Shown here: positions 25,808 through 34,695 of the stretch, piece by piece
How positions within the stretch are numbered: position 1 is the first letter of the stretch
How the letters are laid out: each line of letters starts with the position of its first letter
Assembly (NCBI RefSeq): GCF_001282725.1
Contig: NZ_LN876586.1
Coordinates: 127,005-191,004, forward strand
From: Inediibacterium massiliense
GTDB taxonomy: Bacteria; Bacillota; Clostridia; Peptostreptococcales; Thermotaleaceae
DNA length: 64,000 nucleotides
Reading direction: 5' to 3'
Program-made: the position numbers and the translations under genes
The notes under the pieces: generated by a model
Told to the model about the DNA's origin: nothing
The model's database searches: none
What the model saw: only the letters and a program-made list of their open reading frames with translations

Positions 25808-27010
25808 ATGAGTTTGATGATGGCATTTTGTGTAGTTCTTTTGGTACTTGCCATTGGAGATGTTGTATCTACCAAAACAAAGGCATTCGTACCATCTGTG
25901 TTTGTATCAGCGCTTTTATTTTTATTTGGATTTTGGACTTTTTTCCCAGCAGATATTGTAGGGTTAGCAGGGTTTGAAAAGACGATTATTACATTATCTA
26001 TGTTTTTATTAATTACTCATATGGGTACTATGTTAAGTATTAAAGAACTTATATCCCAATGGAGAACAGTAACTGTTGCTTTAGCTGGAATTGTAGGGAT
26101 TTGTATTATGACTTTGACTATTGGTAGAGTATTATTTGGATGGGAAACAGTCATTGCTGCTACTCCTCCTTTAACAGGTGGAATTGTAGCTGCTATTCTG
26201 ATGTCAGATGCAGCAGCAGCAAAAGGAATGGAAAATCTAGCAGTTCTGGCAATTGTCATGTATGTCATGCAGGGATTTGCAGGATATCCTCTAACAGCTA
26301 TTATGCTTAAAAAAGAAGGAAATAGGCTTTTAACTTTATTTAGAAGTGGAGTCATAAATATTCAAAAGAATGTAATGGATGAAACAGCTGTAACCGTAGA
26401 GGAGAGTAAGTATAGAATTTTCCCTCCACTACCTGCTAAATATCAAACTACTTATATGCTTTTATTAAAATTAGGAATAGTAGCTTGGGCTGCAGTAGGA
26501 TTTTCGGCTTGGTTTCAAGAGACTACTGGGTTTACTTTCTTATCTCAATATGTAGTCTGTTTAATCTTTGGAGTTATTTTTTCTGAAATAGGATTACTAG
26601 AAAGAAAGCCACTTAATCTTTCAGGATCTTTTGGATTTTTCATGACAGGTCTTATGGCTTTTATATTTACAGGACTTGCAAAAGCAACTCCTAATATGTT
26701 AGGACAAATTGCGGGACCTTTGATGGGAATTATTATTCTTGGTGTGATAGGAATGGCCATTTTATCCATGTTGGTAGGAAAAGCATTAGGATATACAAAA
26801 GAAATGGCTTTTGCTGTAGCACTCACTGCTCTTTATGGATTTCCACCAAACTATATTTTAACAGAAGAAGCTACAAAAGCATTAACAGAGGATGAAGAAG
26901 AAAGAAAATATTTAATGGATCAAATGCTTCCTAAAATGTTAGTAGGTGGATTTACAACAGTTACAATTGTATCTGTTATTGTTGCAGGCTTGTTTGTAAA
27001 TATGTTTTAA
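25808..27010 (+). CDS. Multi-pass membrane transporter, family not identified
   Basis: This 400-residue protein has about ten to eleven hydrophobic helices. It lacks ATPase and secreted-binding-protein motifs, so it is likely a secondary transporter. Notable segments are TPPLTGGIVAAILMSDAAAAKGM and VMQGFAGYPLTAIMLKKEG, with repeated small-residue loops reminiscent of GltS/2-hydroxycarboxylate carriers, but I cannot assign the family with confidence. It sits under a T-box with a Phe-type specifier and 25 bases before an M20 amidohydrolase gene. That context suggests import of an amino acid or an amino-acid conjugate. AAAGGAGGA precedes the ATG. Confidence 0.7.
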   Translation: MSLMMAFCVVLLVLAIGDVVSTKTKAFVPSVFVSALLFLFGFWTFFPADIVGLAGFEKTIITLSMFLLITHMGTMLSIKELISQWRTVTVALAGIVGICIMTLTIGRVLFGWETVIAATPPLTGGIVAAILMSDAAAAKGMENLAVLAIVMYVMQGFAGYPLTAIMLKKEGNRLLTLFRSGVINIQKNVMDETAVTVEESKYRIFPPLPAKYQTTYMLLLKLGIVAWAAVGFSAWFQETTGFTFLSQYVVCLIFGVIFSEIGLLERKPLNLSGSFGFFMTGLMAFIFTGLAKATPNMLGQIAGPLMGIIILGVIGMAILSMLVGKALGYTKEMAFAVALTALYGFPPNYILTEEATKALTEDEEERKYLMDQMLPKMLVGGFTTVTIVSVIVAGLFVNMF

Positions 27011-27035
27011 ATATTATAGATAGAGGTGAATAAAC

Positions 27036-28202
27036 ATGAGTGTAAAAGAATTATCAAAAAAGTACAAAGAATATGTAATTGAATTAAGAAGGGAGTTTCA
27101 TCAAAATCCTGAGCCAAGCTGGCATGAAGAAAGAACTTCTAAAAGGATTAAAGAAGAACTAGATAAAATGGGTATTCCTTATGTATCTATAGCAAAAACA
27201 GGAGTTCTAGCTACAATAGAAGGAACAAATCCAGGAAAAACTGTAGCGTTAAGAGCCGATATAGATGCTTTGCAAGTAAATGAAGAAAATGATATATCCT
27301 ATAAATCTCAAAATCCAGGGATTATGCATGCATGTGGCCATGATGGCCATGCAGCTATGCTTTTAGGAGCAGCAAAGATATTAAGTGAAATGAAGGAACA
27401 AATAAATGGAGTGGTAAAATTATTTTTCCAACCAGCAGAAGAGGCAGCTAGAGGGGCTCAGAAAATGATAGAAGAAGGTGCTATGGAAGGAGTAGATGAA
27501 GTATTTGGAATTCATTTATGGAGTGATCTAAAAAGTGGTGTCATTTCAGTAGAAGAAGGACCTCGTATGGCATCAGCAGATATGTTTACCATTCATGTAA
27601 AAGGAAAGGGAGGACATGGATCTTTACCTCATCAAGGGGTTGATGCAGTAGTAGTAGCTTCTGCTATTGTAATGAATTTACAATCTGTAGTAAGTAGAGA
27701 AATCAGTCCACTAGAGTCTGCTGTAGTTAGTGTAGGTCAAATTCAATCAGGAACAAGATTTAATGTCATTGCAGGAGAAGCTACATTAGAAGGAACTACA
27801 AGATGCTTTAATAATGATATAAGAGATCAATTTCCTAGTATTTTAGATAGGGTTGCAAAATCTACAGCACAGGCTTATCGTGCAGAGGCAACACTTGAAT
27901 ATGTAGCAGGAACACCAGCTACTATCAATGAGAAAAATTCTTCTATAAGAGCAGCTAAATCTGTTGAAAGGATTCTTGGAAAAGAAGGAGTAAGTCTTAT
28001 GGAGAAAGTAACAGGTGGAGAAGATTTTGCTGAATATCTTAAATTAGCTCCAGGAGTGATTGCTTTTGTAGGAGTAAGAAATGAAGAAAAGGGAGCAGAT
28101 TTTCCACATCATCATCCAAGATTTAATATAGATGAAGATGCACTACAGTCAGGAGCAGCTCTATATGCTCAATATGCAATAGATTTTTTAAGTGAAAAAT
28201 AA
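27036..28202 (+). CDS. M20 family amidohydrolase/metallopeptidase
   Basis: This 388-residue enzyme of the hippurate hydrolase/N-acyl-amino-acid amidohydrolase type has all the metal ligands: RADIDALQ, HACGHDGHAAM, the catalytic EE in QPAEEAARGA, GIHLW and the C-terminal GGEDFAEY plus HHHPRF. Such enzymes remove acyl or aryl groups from amino acids. Co-transcription with the T-box transporter suggests it releases the amino acid sensed by the leader, predicted Phe. A paralogue lies at 57678-58859 beside an AbgT transporter. Confidence 0.88.
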   Translation: MSVKELSKKYKEYVIELRREFHQNPEPSWHEERTSKRIKEELDKMGIPYVSIAKTGVLATIEGTNPGKTVALRADIDALQVNEENDISYKSQNPGIMHACGHDGHAAMLLGAAKILSEMKEQINGVVKLFFQPAEEAARGAQKMIEEGAMEGVDEVFGIHLWSDLKSGVISVEEGPRMASADMFTIHVKGKGGHGSLPHQGVDAVVVASAIVMNLQSVVSREISPLESAVVSVGQIQSGTRFNVIAGEATLEGTTRCFNNDIRDQFPSILDRVAKSTAQAYRAEATLEYVAGTPATINEKNSSIRAAKSVERILGKEGVSLMEKVTGGEDFAEYLKLAPGVIAFVGVRNEEKGADFPHHHPRFNIDEDALQSGAALYAQYAIDFLSEK

Positions 28203-28227
28203 GGAAATATGGTTTATCTTCAGTATG

Positions 28228-28254
28228 AACCCAGATCGAAAGATCTGGGTTTTT
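28228..28254 (+). terminator. Rho-independent terminator after the M20 gene
   Basis: A 10-bp stem AACCCAGATC/GATCTGGGTT around a GAAA tetraloop, then TTTT. Confidence 0.85.
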
Positions 28255-28404
28255 GTTATATTTACAAGAGGAATGTATGTATTTGTAATAAAAACACTAA
28301 ATATTTTGGGAGGAACATATACATCTATATAGAAAGATATATTTATGTAAATAAATGTAAAGATATCACTAGATTTGTAGGTTATCAACAAGGGGGAGAT
28401 AAAA

Positions 28405-30372
28405 TTGAAGGGGACAGAAGTAGCGAATCTAAAGGGAATGGAAAAATGTAAATTTCACAATACTTTTATACGAAATTATATAGGACCATTTCTGACGTTG
28501 ATACTATTAGGATGTATTCAAGTGATATATTATTCAGATATAAAAAGTCCAGATTTTGTTGGAATATTTTCAATTCTAGTATGTTATTCTGCATGGGCCG
28601 GAGAAAAACGAAGTGGCTATATGAGTGTTTTGATAACTGTAGTATATATCATACAATCCATATATATAAGAGTTTTTATTTTTCGTCATTCTAACATTTA
28701 TTTATTATTTAGATCTATCAATAGTATTTTATTAATAGGAGGAGCTCTTCAAATAGGATGGATTACGAAAAGATTAAACATCTCCAATCAAAGATTATTT
28801 ACTCAACAAATCCAAATTCAAAAAGCAGAGGAATTATCTTATGTGATGGTGGCTCGTAGTCATATGAGTGGCAAAGTAATCAAAGTGCCTCCTAAGTTTA
28901 TAAAAATGATAGGATATGCCGATGAAGAATTTATGTCTATGAATATAGAAGATTTCACTCATCCTGATGATTTTAAAAAACAAATAAAGAAGATGAAAGA
29001 TTTATGGAATAAAAAATATACTTCGTTTGATATAGAGAAAAGATATATTAAGAAAAATAAAGAAATTGTTTGGGTGTATATAAATATGTCTTTAGTGTGT
29101 GACGAAGATGGAAATCCCCTATACTTTTTAAATTATGTAAAAGATATTTCAAAAAGAAAAGAAGCCGAAGAAGCGCTGGAAAAGAGTGAAAAAAGGTTAC
29201 GCCAAATTACAAATAGTATGTGTGATATGATTAGTCAGGTTAATGCTCAAGGAATGATTGAATATGTGAGCCCCTCATGTATGAGTATTTCAGGTTATAA
29301 AGAAGAGGAACTAATAGGAAAATCTATATTTGATTTTGTTCATCCTAAAGATTTAGATAGAGTACTAAGTATATCTCAAAAAGCAATAGAGGAACATATA
29401 GAAACTAGAGTAGAATGTAGATATCTTCATGCTGATGGACATTATATATGGATTGAAGAAGTAGGTAGGCCTTGTTATGATGGGAATGAAAAAAATATAT
29501 ATAGTACAATTTGTAGTCGTGATGTGACGTACCGAAAAAGGGCACAAGAAAATGAAAAATTATTAAGAGAAGCCAAAGAATACGATGAACTTCGAAATGA
29601 ATTTTTCGCTAACATTTCCCATGAGCTAAGAACTCCGTTAAATGTCATATTAGGAGTAATACAACTACTAGAATTTTATAACGATTCTTTAAAGGATGAG
29701 AAGAGTGAAAAAAAAGTAAATAAATATATAAAAGTAATGAAACAAAATTGTAATCGATTATTAAGATTAGTAAATAATTTGATTGATATAACTAAAATTG
29801 ATGCTGGATTTTTAGAACTTCATTTAAAAAATGTCGAAGTGATCAACATATTAGAGGAGATTACCTTGTCTGTAGCTGATTATGTGGAAAATAAAGGTAT
29901 TGCCCTTGAATTTGATACAGCTGTGGAAGAAAAAGTAATGGCTTGTGATCCAGACAAATTGGAGAGAATTCTTCTAAATCTTCTTTCTAATGCAGTAAAA
30001 TTTACAGATCAAGGAGGAAAAATTAGTGTAAATATAGAAGACCATGTGAAAAGTTTATGCATAAAGGTAAAGGATACAGGGATAGGGATTCCAGAGGAAG
30101 AATGTAATAAGATATTTGAAAGATTCAGGCAAGTAGATCAATCTTTAACAAGAAATCGAGAGGGAAGTGGGATTGGACTTTCCTTAGTAAAGTCATTAGT
30201 GGAAATGCACCATGGAACTATTCAATTAAAAAGTAAGTGGCAAAAAGGAAGCGAATTTATTATAAATATTCCTATTACTTTAGTAAAAGAGAAAGATTCT
30301 TGTGATCATGAATATGTAGACTGGGAGTGTAAAGAGAGAATTCATATTGAGTTTTCAGATATTTATGCATAG
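28405..30372 (+). CDS. Membrane PAS-sensor histidine kinase
   Basis: This 655-residue protein has about four N-terminal membrane helices (roughly 20-130). Two PAS/PAC domains follow at about 140-260 and 265-385 (NYVKDISKRKEAEE and SRDVTYRKRAQ mark their ends). Then come HisKA with FFANISHELRTPLNVILG (phospho-His) and an HATPase domain with N box LLNLLSNAVKFT, KVKDTGIGIP and REGSGIGLSLVKSLV. No response regulator is adjacent, so it is an orphan kinase in this window. The start is UUG 28405 behind AGGGGGAG; ATG 28438 is possible. The signal is unknown. Confidence 0.9.
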   Translation: MKGTEVANLKGMEKCKFHNTFIRNYIGPFLTLILLGCIQVIYYSDIKSPDFVGIFSILVCYSAWAGEKRSGYMSVLITVVYIIQSIYIRVFIFRHSNIYLLFRSINSILLIGGALQIGWITKRLNISNQRLFTQQIQIQKAEELSYVMVARSHMSGKVIKVPPKFIKMIGYADEEFMSMNIEDFTHPDDFKKQIKKMKDLWNKKYTSFDIEKRYIKKNKEIVWVYINMSLVCDEDGNPLYFLNYVKDISKRKEAEEALEKSEKRLRQITNSMCDMISQVNAQGMIEYVSPSCMSISGYKEEELIGKSIFDFVHPKDLDRVLSISQKAIEEHIETRVECRYLHADGHYIWIEEVGRPCYDGNEKNIYSTICSRDVTYRKRAQENEKLLREAKEYDELRNEFFANISHELRTPLNVILGVIQLLEFYNDSLKDEKSEKKVNKYIKVMKQNCNRLLRLVNNLIDITKIDAGFLELHLKNVEVINILEEITLSVADYVENKGIALEFDTAVEEKVMACDPDKLERILLNLLSNAVKFTDQGGKISVNIEDHVKSLCIKVKDTGIGIPEEECNKIFERFRQVDQSLTRNREGSGIGLSLVKSLVEMHHGTIQLKSKWQKGSEFIINIPITLVKEKDSCDHEYVDWECKERIHIEFSDIYA

Positions 30373-30446
30373 TGAATGGTGTAGGACGAAATATAGAAAG
30401 TATTATGATAAAATAGATTATAAAAAGGATTGTAGGAGGGATACAA

Positions 30447-31475
30447 GTGGAGTATAAGGATATGATTCAAAATGCTAAAAATATTTCTGATTTTAAATGT
30501 AGAGTATGTCCTATATGTAATGGAAAGGTATGTAGGGGAGAAATTCCAGGAGTAGGGGGAAAGGGAACGGGTTCTACATTTATACGCAATGTAGAAAAAT
30601 TAGATGAGATTTTACTGAATATGGATACCATTTATGATTGTAATTATGTGGATCCTTCTATAGAATTGTTTGGGAAAAAGTTTACATATCCAGTTTTTGC
30701 GGCTCCTATAGGAGGTCTTATTCCTTGCTATGGGCAGAAGTTGTCAGATTATGAGTATGCAAAGGCTATTATTAGAGGATGTAAAGATGCAGGAACTATT
30801 GGGTTTACAGGAGATGGAGTAAAAGACGAATATTTTATGGATCCATTAAAAGTGATTGAAGAAAATGGAGGATGGGGAATTCCGACGATTAAACCTTGGA
30901 GTAAAAAAGAAATATTAGAAAGATTATATGCAGCAGAGCAAAAAAATGTTTTAGCAGTCTGTATGGATATTGATGCAGCAGGACTATCTATACTTGCAAA
31001 GGCTGGAAAACCTGTAAGTCCAAAATCAGCAAAAGATTTAAAAGAAATTATTGATTCTACAAAACTTCCATTTATTTTAAAAGGAATTATGACTGTAAAA
31101 GGTGCGATAAAGGCTATGAAGGCAGGAGCTTATGGAATTGTGGTATCTAATCATGGAGGAAGGGTATTAGATCATACACCTGCAACAGTAGAAGTTCTTC
31201 CTCAAATCGTAAAGGCTGTAGAAGGAAAAATGAAAATATTTATAGATGGAGGAATTCGAACAGGCTTAGATGTTTTAAAGGTTTTATCATTAGGAGCAGA
31301 TGCAGTTTTGATTGGAAGACCTTATGCAGTAGCAGCTTATGGAGGAGATGCAGAGGGAGTAGCTATGTATACAGAAAAAATAGGAAAAGAATTAGTAGAA
31401 GGTATGATTATGACAGGATGTAGAAATCTAAAAGAAGTGAACGAAGAAATTTTGTTTAGACCGTCTTTTGAATAG
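30447..31475 (+). CDS. FMN-dependent alpha-hydroxy-acid oxidising protein
   Basis: This 342-residue TIM-barrel flavoprotein is related to lactate/glycolate oxidase. FAAPIGGLIP, LPFILKGIMTVKGAIKAMKAG (substrate and FMN Lys) and VVSNHGGRVLDHTPA with the catalytic His are present, plus IDGGIRTGLDVLKVLSLGADAVLIGRP for FMN phosphate. The N-terminus has CRVCPICNGKVC, a CX2CX2CX4C cluster not found in classical oxidases but recalled from clostridial relatives; it could hold an Fe-S cluster or metal. In an anaerobe a dehydrogenase role is more likely than an oxidase. The start is GTG behind AGGAGGG. Confidence 0.87.
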   Translation: MEYKDMIQNAKNISDFKCRVCPICNGKVCRGEIPGVGGKGTGSTFIRNVEKLDEILLNMDTIYDCNYVDPSIELFGKKFTYPVFAAPIGGLIPCYGQKLSDYEYAKAIIRGCKDAGTIGFTGDGVKDEYFMDPLKVIEENGGWGIPTIKPWSKKEILERLYAAEQKNVLAVCMDIDAAGLSILAKAGKPVSPKSAKDLKEIIDSTKLPFILKGIMTVKGAIKAMKAGAYGIVVSNHGGRVLDHTPATVEVLPQIVKAVEGKMKIFIDGGIRTGLDVLKVLSLGADAVLIGRPYAVAAYGGDAEGVAMYTEKIGKELVEGMIMTGCRNLKEVNEEILFRPSFE

Positions 31476-31485
31476 ACGGTTTTTT
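31460..31485 (+). terminator. Rho-independent terminator after the hydroxy-acid oxidase
   Basis: ACCGTCT and AGACGGT pair around a loop next to the stop codon, followed by T6. Confidence 0.82.
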
Positions 31486-31553
31486 GTTTTGTAGGAGGGA
31501 TCTATATATGATAGAATAAATTATAAAAGATAACATTTATAGGAGATTATAGT

Positions 31554-33212
31554 ATGAAAAATAAATTAATGATTTATTTAACTATGATTCTAATTTGTTC
31601 TAATATTTTTTTAGTATCTATTTTTGAAAATTATGTGCATTATAAAATAGATTCATTATATGGAATGATCACTTTTTCTTTTTTTATAGCACTTTTTAAT
31701 TTTTTAATCATTTATCAATCTTTTCATCAATATATGATGAGAAAAATTGATAGGATTAATGATGCATTAGATCAAATACATAAAGGAAAATATAATGGAA
31801 CGATTTTTTCAGAGTCTAATGATGAATTTGAATTGGTGATTGAAAATGTAAATAAAATGAAGGAAAAAATCAAGCAAAAAGAAAAAGAATTATTAAAAAA
31901 TCAAGAGAAAATTCAGTATTTAGCTTATTATGATCCTTTAACAGGACTTTATAATCGAGTCTTTTTTGAAAAAAAATTAGGTCATTTATTAGAAGACGCA
32001 AAAATAAAAAAAGAAAATGGGGCTCTTTTGTATTTTGACTTAGATAATTTTAAAAAAGTAAATGATACAATTGGACATATGTTTGGAGATCTACTTCTTA
32101 AGAATGTAGGGGGATTGATGAAAAAATATTTAGGAGACCATTCTATCATTGCTCGATTAGGAGGAGATGAATTTGTAGCTTTATTACCAAATGCACAAAT
32201 GAGTCATGTTCAGAATATAGCAAAAAAAATTATACAGTCCTTTCAAAATCCTTGGATTTTAGATGATCGAGAATTCTACATTACAGTAAGTATGGGGATT
32301 ACCATGTATCCAAAGGATGGAGAAAATGCAAGTATATTACTAAAAAATGCAGATACGGCTATGTATGAAGCCAAAAATAATGGGAAAAATAGTTATTCTT
32401 TTTATACCTATGATATGCATCAGAAGATGTTAGAAAAATTAGAAATGGAAAATGATTTAAGGCATGCTATAGAAAAAGAAGAATTTATTGTCTATTATCA
32501 GCCTAAAATAGGAATTCGAAGTGGAAAAATTGAAGGGACAGAAGCTCTTGTAAGATGGAATCACCCTACAAAGGGAATGATTTCTCCTAATATATTTATT
32601 CCATTAGCAGAAGAAACAAGGCTGATTATTCCTATAGGAGATTTTGTGTTAAGAACTGCTTGCAATCAAATTAAAAAATGGCAAGAAAATGGTCAATATA
32701 CCATGTATGTGTCTGTAAATATATCAGTGATCCAAATTCAACAAGATGATTTTGTGGAAAAAGTAGTAAATATCATAAAAGAAACAGGAATTTGTCCTTC
32801 TTCTTTAGAGCTTGAAATTACAGAAAATACAATCATGCAAAACTTTGAATATACAAATGAAATTTTACAAAAGCTACGAGGTTTAGGAATACATATTTCT
32901 TTAGATGACTTTGGAAAAGGCTATTCTTCTTTAAATTATTTAAAACAGCTTGAAATCGATGTTTTAAAAATTGATAAATCTTTTATTGATGATATTACTC
33001 AAAACAAGAATCAACAGGCTATTGTGAAATCTGTTATTGAAATGGCTCAGAGTATGAATATGCGCGTTATTGCAGAAGGAGTAGAAATGTGGGAGCAATT
33101 TAATTTTCTAAAAGAGTTAGGCTGCGATGAAGTACAAGGATATTTATTTAGCAAACCCTTATGTGTAATGAAGATGGAGAATATGATAAAAGAAAAAAGA
33201 AAAGTTTGTTAG
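31554..33212 (+). CDS. GGDEF-EAL dual-domain c-di-GMP enzyme
   Basis: This 552-residue protein has two N-terminal membrane helices (about 5-28 and 38-58) and a short HAMP-like linker with coiled coil. A GGDEF domain (about 125-285) has the active RLGGDEFVAL. An EAL domain (about 300-545) has TEALVRWNHP, VNISVIQIQ, LEITENTIM, SLDDFGKGYSSL, LKIDKSFI and VIAEGVE. Both sites look intact, and no RxxD I-site precedes GGDEF. It may therefore make or degrade c-di-GMP; which dominates cannot be told. It is the second c-di-GMP enzyme here. Confidence 0.9.
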   Translation: MKNKLMIYLTMILICSNIFLVSIFENYVHYKIDSLYGMITFSFFIALFNFLIIYQSFHQYMMRKIDRINDALDQIHKGKYNGTIFSESNDEFELVIENVNKMKEKIKQKEKELLKNQEKIQYLAYYDPLTGLYNRVFFEKKLGHLLEDAKIKKENGALLYFDLDNFKKVNDTIGHMFGDLLLKNVGGLMKKYLGDHSIIARLGGDEFVALLPNAQMSHVQNIAKKIIQSFQNPWILDDREFYITVSMGITMYPKDGENASILLKNADTAMYEAKNNGKNSYSFYTYDMHQKMLEKLEMENDLRHAIEKEEFIVYYQPKIGIRSGKIEGTEALVRWNHPTKGMISPNIFIPLAEETRLIIPIGDFVLRTACNQIKKWQENGQYTMYVSVNISVIQIQQDDFVEKVVNIIKETGICPSSLELEITENTIMQNFEYTNEILQKLRGLGIHISLDDFGKGYSSLNYLKQLEIDVLKIDKSFIDDITQNKNQQAIVKSVIEMAQSMNMRVIAEGVEMWEQFNFLKELGCDEVQGYLFSKPLCVMKMENMIKEKRKVC

Positions 33213-33246
33213 AAATTCACATGTTGTGATTACAACATGTGAATTT
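33213..33246 (+). terminator. Inverted repeat after the GGDEF-EAL gene, probable terminator
   Basis: A 15-bp perfect stem AAATTCACATGTTGT/ACAACATGTGAATTT with loop GATT. The T tail is weak (GTTATTCTTT), so termination may be incomplete. Confidence 0.6.
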
Positions 33247-33320
33247 GTTATTCTTTAGGAAATTATACAAATGAATAAATTATAAATAACTTTAGAAAGT
33301 TAGATTTTCATCAAATTTTA

Positions 33321-33396
33321 AGCAACGGAAATTCTGAATGGAATGGAAGAATTTAGTTGGCGATATGAGCAGTTCCGATAGGAACATGCGAATTTT
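33321..33396 (+). other. Unassigned structured intergenic element
   Basis: CAAC (33323) pairs with GTTG (33356), enclosing AAATTCT (33329) with AGAATTT (33348). A second hairpin has GTTCC (33372) with GGAAC (33381) around GATA, flanked by GC/GC, then a GAATTTTT tail. This could be a leader with a terminator for the methyltransferase gene, or a small RNA. It does not match a riboswitch class I know. A TATAAT lies downstream at 33423. Confidence 0.4.
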
Positions 33397-33457
33397 TATG
33401 ATATAAAAAGATTGGATTTGTTATAATACATATAGGAATGTAAGAAAGGAAGATTTT

Positions 33458-34624
33458 ATGGAAAGTATAAGAAATTTATTAGATGAAGTGATACAAGAAG
33501 AAAGTTTGATAGATTGTATGATTAGCAATGTAAGAAAAAAAGAGGAGTATAATAAAATAAGCATAAGACCTATTCTTTTAAAAGAGAAACTTATGTACCA
33601 ATTTACATATCATTATGATAAAAAAGTAGTTCATGAAAATGTAGAGAAGGATCAAATGCTAGGAAAGATGATTTCTTTATTCGAAACAAATTTTAAACAA
33701 GGGCAAATTTATACAAAAGAAGCAGATTATCAAATACTCATTAGCAAAAAATTTAAAGTAAAAATTTTGAAAAAAGCTCCTACAAAAAAACAAAAAAATT
33801 TATCTCATAATAGAAAGAAGAATTATATTATTCCTGAGAATATTCCAAATCCATTCTTATATCGATTAGGAGTTATGAATGAAAAAGGAAAAGTCTTTTC
33901 TCAAAAGTATGATAAGTTTAGACAAATTAATAGATTTTTAGAAATGGTAAGAGATATAGTAGATGAGCTAAAAAATAAAGAAAAAATAAAAGTAATTGAT
34001 TTTGGTTGTGGAAAATCTTATCTGACATTTGCTCTTTATTATTATTTTGTGGATATTTTAAATATGGATGTGGATATTATAGGCTTGGATTTAAAAGAAG
34101 ATGTAGTGATGCATTGTAATGAAATTGCAAAGGATTTAAGGTATGAAAAATTAAAATTTATGATGGGTGATATTGCACACTTTAATCAAGCAAATCAAGT
34201 AGATATGGTGGTTACACTTCATGCTTGTGATACAGCAACGGATGCAGCCTTAGTAAAAGCCATAGAGTGGAATGCAAAGATTATTTTATCTGTTCCTTGT
34301 TGTCAGCATGAATTATTTGATAAAATTCATAACCCATTGATGATGCCTATGGAAAAGCACGGAATCATTAAAGAAAGAATGTCAGCTTTGATTACGGATA
34401 GTATAAGAGCAAATATATTAGAAATTATGGGATACGATACTCAAATATTAGAATTTATTGATATGGAGCATACTCCAAAGAATTTATTAATTCGAGGAGT
34501 AAAGGGAAATACAGGTTATGAAAAAGCAGTGAAAGAATATGTATCCTTTAAGGAATTTTGGGGGATCACTCCTTATTTTGAAAAAGAATTAGGGGAAAAA
34601 TTACAAAAAAGAATTACTGAATAA
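33458..34624 (+). CDS. Class I SAM-dependent methyltransferase
   Basis: This 388-residue protein has a basic N-terminal half of unknown fold (rich in Lys, with KKAPTKKQKNLSHNRKKNYI) and a C-terminal Rossmann methyltransferase domain. Motif I is VIDFGCGKSYLTFALYYYF, acidic loop IIGLDLKEDV, and motif IV region VVTLHACDTATDAAL followed by LSVPCCQHELF. The CDTATD and PCCQHE pattern resembles the METTL25/GSTCD-like group. The substrate is unknown; the basic N-terminus hints at nucleic acid. RBS AGAAAGGAAG precedes the ATG. Confidence 0.8.
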   Translation: MESIRNLLDEVIQEESLIDCMISNVRKKEEYNKISIRPILLKEKLMYQFTYHYDKKVVHENVEKDQMLGKMISLFETNFKQGQIYTKEADYQILISKKFKVKILKKAPTKKQKNLSHNRKKNYIIPENIPNPFLYRLGVMNEKGKVFSQKYDKFRQINRFLEMVRDIVDELKNKEKIKVIDFGCGKSYLTFALYYYFVDILNMDVDIIGLDLKEDVVMHCNEIAKDLRYEKLKFMMGDIAHFNQANQVDMVVTLHACDTATDAALVKAIEWNAKIILSVPCCQHELFDKIHNPLMMPMEKHGIIKERMSALITDSIRANILEIMGYDTQILEFIDMEHTPKNLLIRGVKGNTGYEKAVKEYVSFKEFWGITPYFEKELGEKLQKRITE

Positions 34625-34662
34625 TTTGTGGATACTTTTATAAAAATATAAAATAATCCACA

Positions 34663-34695
34663 ACTAAAATAGAAGCCTAAGGCTTCTATTTTAGT
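34663..34695. terminator. Bidirectional terminator between the methyltransferase and tyrS
   Basis: A 15-bp perfect stem ACTAAAATAGAAGCC/GGCTTCTATTTTAGT with a 3-base loop serves both convergent genes. The tyrS stop codon lies in one arm. A further 8-bp repeat (TTGTGGAT/ATCCACAA, 34626-34663) sits just outside. Confidence 0.82.

Noticed and set aside
28209-28451. 80-codon frame after the M20 gene
   Set aside because: It runs through a terminator hairpin, has no ribosome site and overlaps the kinase start.
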